This document shows positions 49,675-49,847 of a stretch of 49,847 bases of DNA, in pieces. Where the stretch lies: assembly GCF_000373985.1 (NCBI RefSeq), contig NZ_KB893064.1, positions 1 through 49,847 of the forward strand, written 5' to 3'. The notes under the pieces are model-generated. The model saw only the letters and a list, made by a program, of their open reading frames with translations. It had not been told where the DNA came from and made no database searches. The stretch's first letter is position 1, and every line of letters starts with the position of its first letter. The DNA comes from Desulfobacter curvatus DSM 3379 (GTDB lineage: Bacteria; Desulfobacterota; Desulfobacteria; Desulfobacterales; Desulfobacteraceae). The translations under genes and the position numbers were made by a program.

Positions 49675-49847
49675 TCAGTTCCCGGGCAGATATAATCCTT
49701 GATCAATAAAATATCGTTCAGGCATGGCAATGGCCACCCATTTGATTTTACTCATGTGCCAATACTTTTTGCGGGCATTGCCGCATAGCATGGCATCCTG
49801 GTGAGCAATACCAAGTTTCTCAAGGTTGCGAACCCTGGTTTTGGGAT
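49675..49847 (-). CDS. ltrA: group II intron reverse transcriptase/maturase, C-terminal part only
   Basis: The last 57 codons of a gene that continues beyond the window edge. PKTRVRNLEKLGIAHQDAMLCGNARKKYWHMSK matches the C-terminus of group II intron maturases (usually R-T-R-x-x-N-L-x-x-L-G...GNSRKGYW). Stop TGA at 49675-49677. It is immediately followed by the intron's structured 3' RNA. This is not a DGR-type reverse transcriptase. Confidence 0.8.
   Translation of the reverse strand, partial: PKTRVRNLEKLGIAHQDAMLCGNARKKYWHMSKIKWVAIAMPERYFIDQGLYLPGN

Noticed and set aside
49675..49847. Reverse transcriptase partner for the DGR-like variable region
   Set aside because: The residues match group II intron maturases, not DGR enzymes, and it lies 42 kb away.

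Overview
The window looks like a chromosomal segment of an anaerobic, Gram-negative bacterium, most probably a sulfate-reducing Desulfobacterota (Desulfobacter-like) species. This is inferred from mid-GC DNA with an AT-rich right end, Gram-negative envelope genes (MlaEFD-type lipid transport, outer-membrane phospholipase A, an FtsX/MacB-like ABC exporter), several radical SAM and U32-family iron-sulfur enzymes, and no rRNA or other universal marker to settle it. I saw no tRNA, rRNA or CRISPR array.

Left part (1-6.8 kb): a 364-residue protein resembling only the C-terminal part of BREX BrxC, an exported YiiX-like cysteine hydrolase, acyl-CoA thioesterase TesB, and a coupled minus-strand membrane-lipid group (phosphatidylserine decarboxylase, Lgt-fold protein, small membrane protein).

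6.9-17.5 kb, minus strand: an adaptor-ATPase-permease-permease ABC exporter, then a 95-residue membrane protein, then a 950-residue NACHT NTPase ending in a formylglycine-generating-enzyme (C-lectin-like) domain. The last 160 bases of that gene look like a diversity-generating retroelement (DGR) variable region with a hairpin behind it, although no template repeat or DGR reverse transcriptase is in the window. An unrecognised 801-residue protein and ArfB lie upstream.

17.8-20.0 kb: a cytidylate-kinase-like protein, ThiM and a hotdog thioesterase.

20.2-29.5 kb: the most striking part. Eight tightly coupled minus-strand genes look like an undescribed RiPP (ribosomally made, modified peptide) operon: a lipoprotein with two concanavalin-like repeats, a PqqD-like protein with a twin-arginine leader, a radical SAM/SPASM enzyme, a 115-residue precursor with 13 cysteines and a 14-residue tandem repeat, an exported Sel1-repeat protein, a cobalamin-type radical SAM enzyme, and a pair of U32-family proteins resembling the UbiU/UbiV type of O2-independent hydroxylases. 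I propose that the peptide is cysteine-modified by radical chemistry, possibly hydroxylated by the U32 pair, and delivered to the envelope.

29.5-44.7 kb: a gene-poor stretch with a VapC toxin remnant, phospholipase A, a fatty-acyl-CoA ligase, a Cache-HAMP histidine kinase with a LuxR-type regulator, PrmA, a divergent NhaD/NhaR pair with a palindromic operator candidate, and an Mla-like operon (STAS-MlaE, MlaF, MlaD, auxiliary lipoprotein) ending in a HisA of the eukaryotic type.

44.7-49.8 kb: accessory, AT-rich DNA with two GNAT acetyltransferases and a DUF1330 protein, a DUF4157 (eCIS-core-type) protein fused to an NlpC/P60-like domain, a truncated REP-associated transposase and the 3' end of a group II intron whose reverse transcriptase runs off the window.
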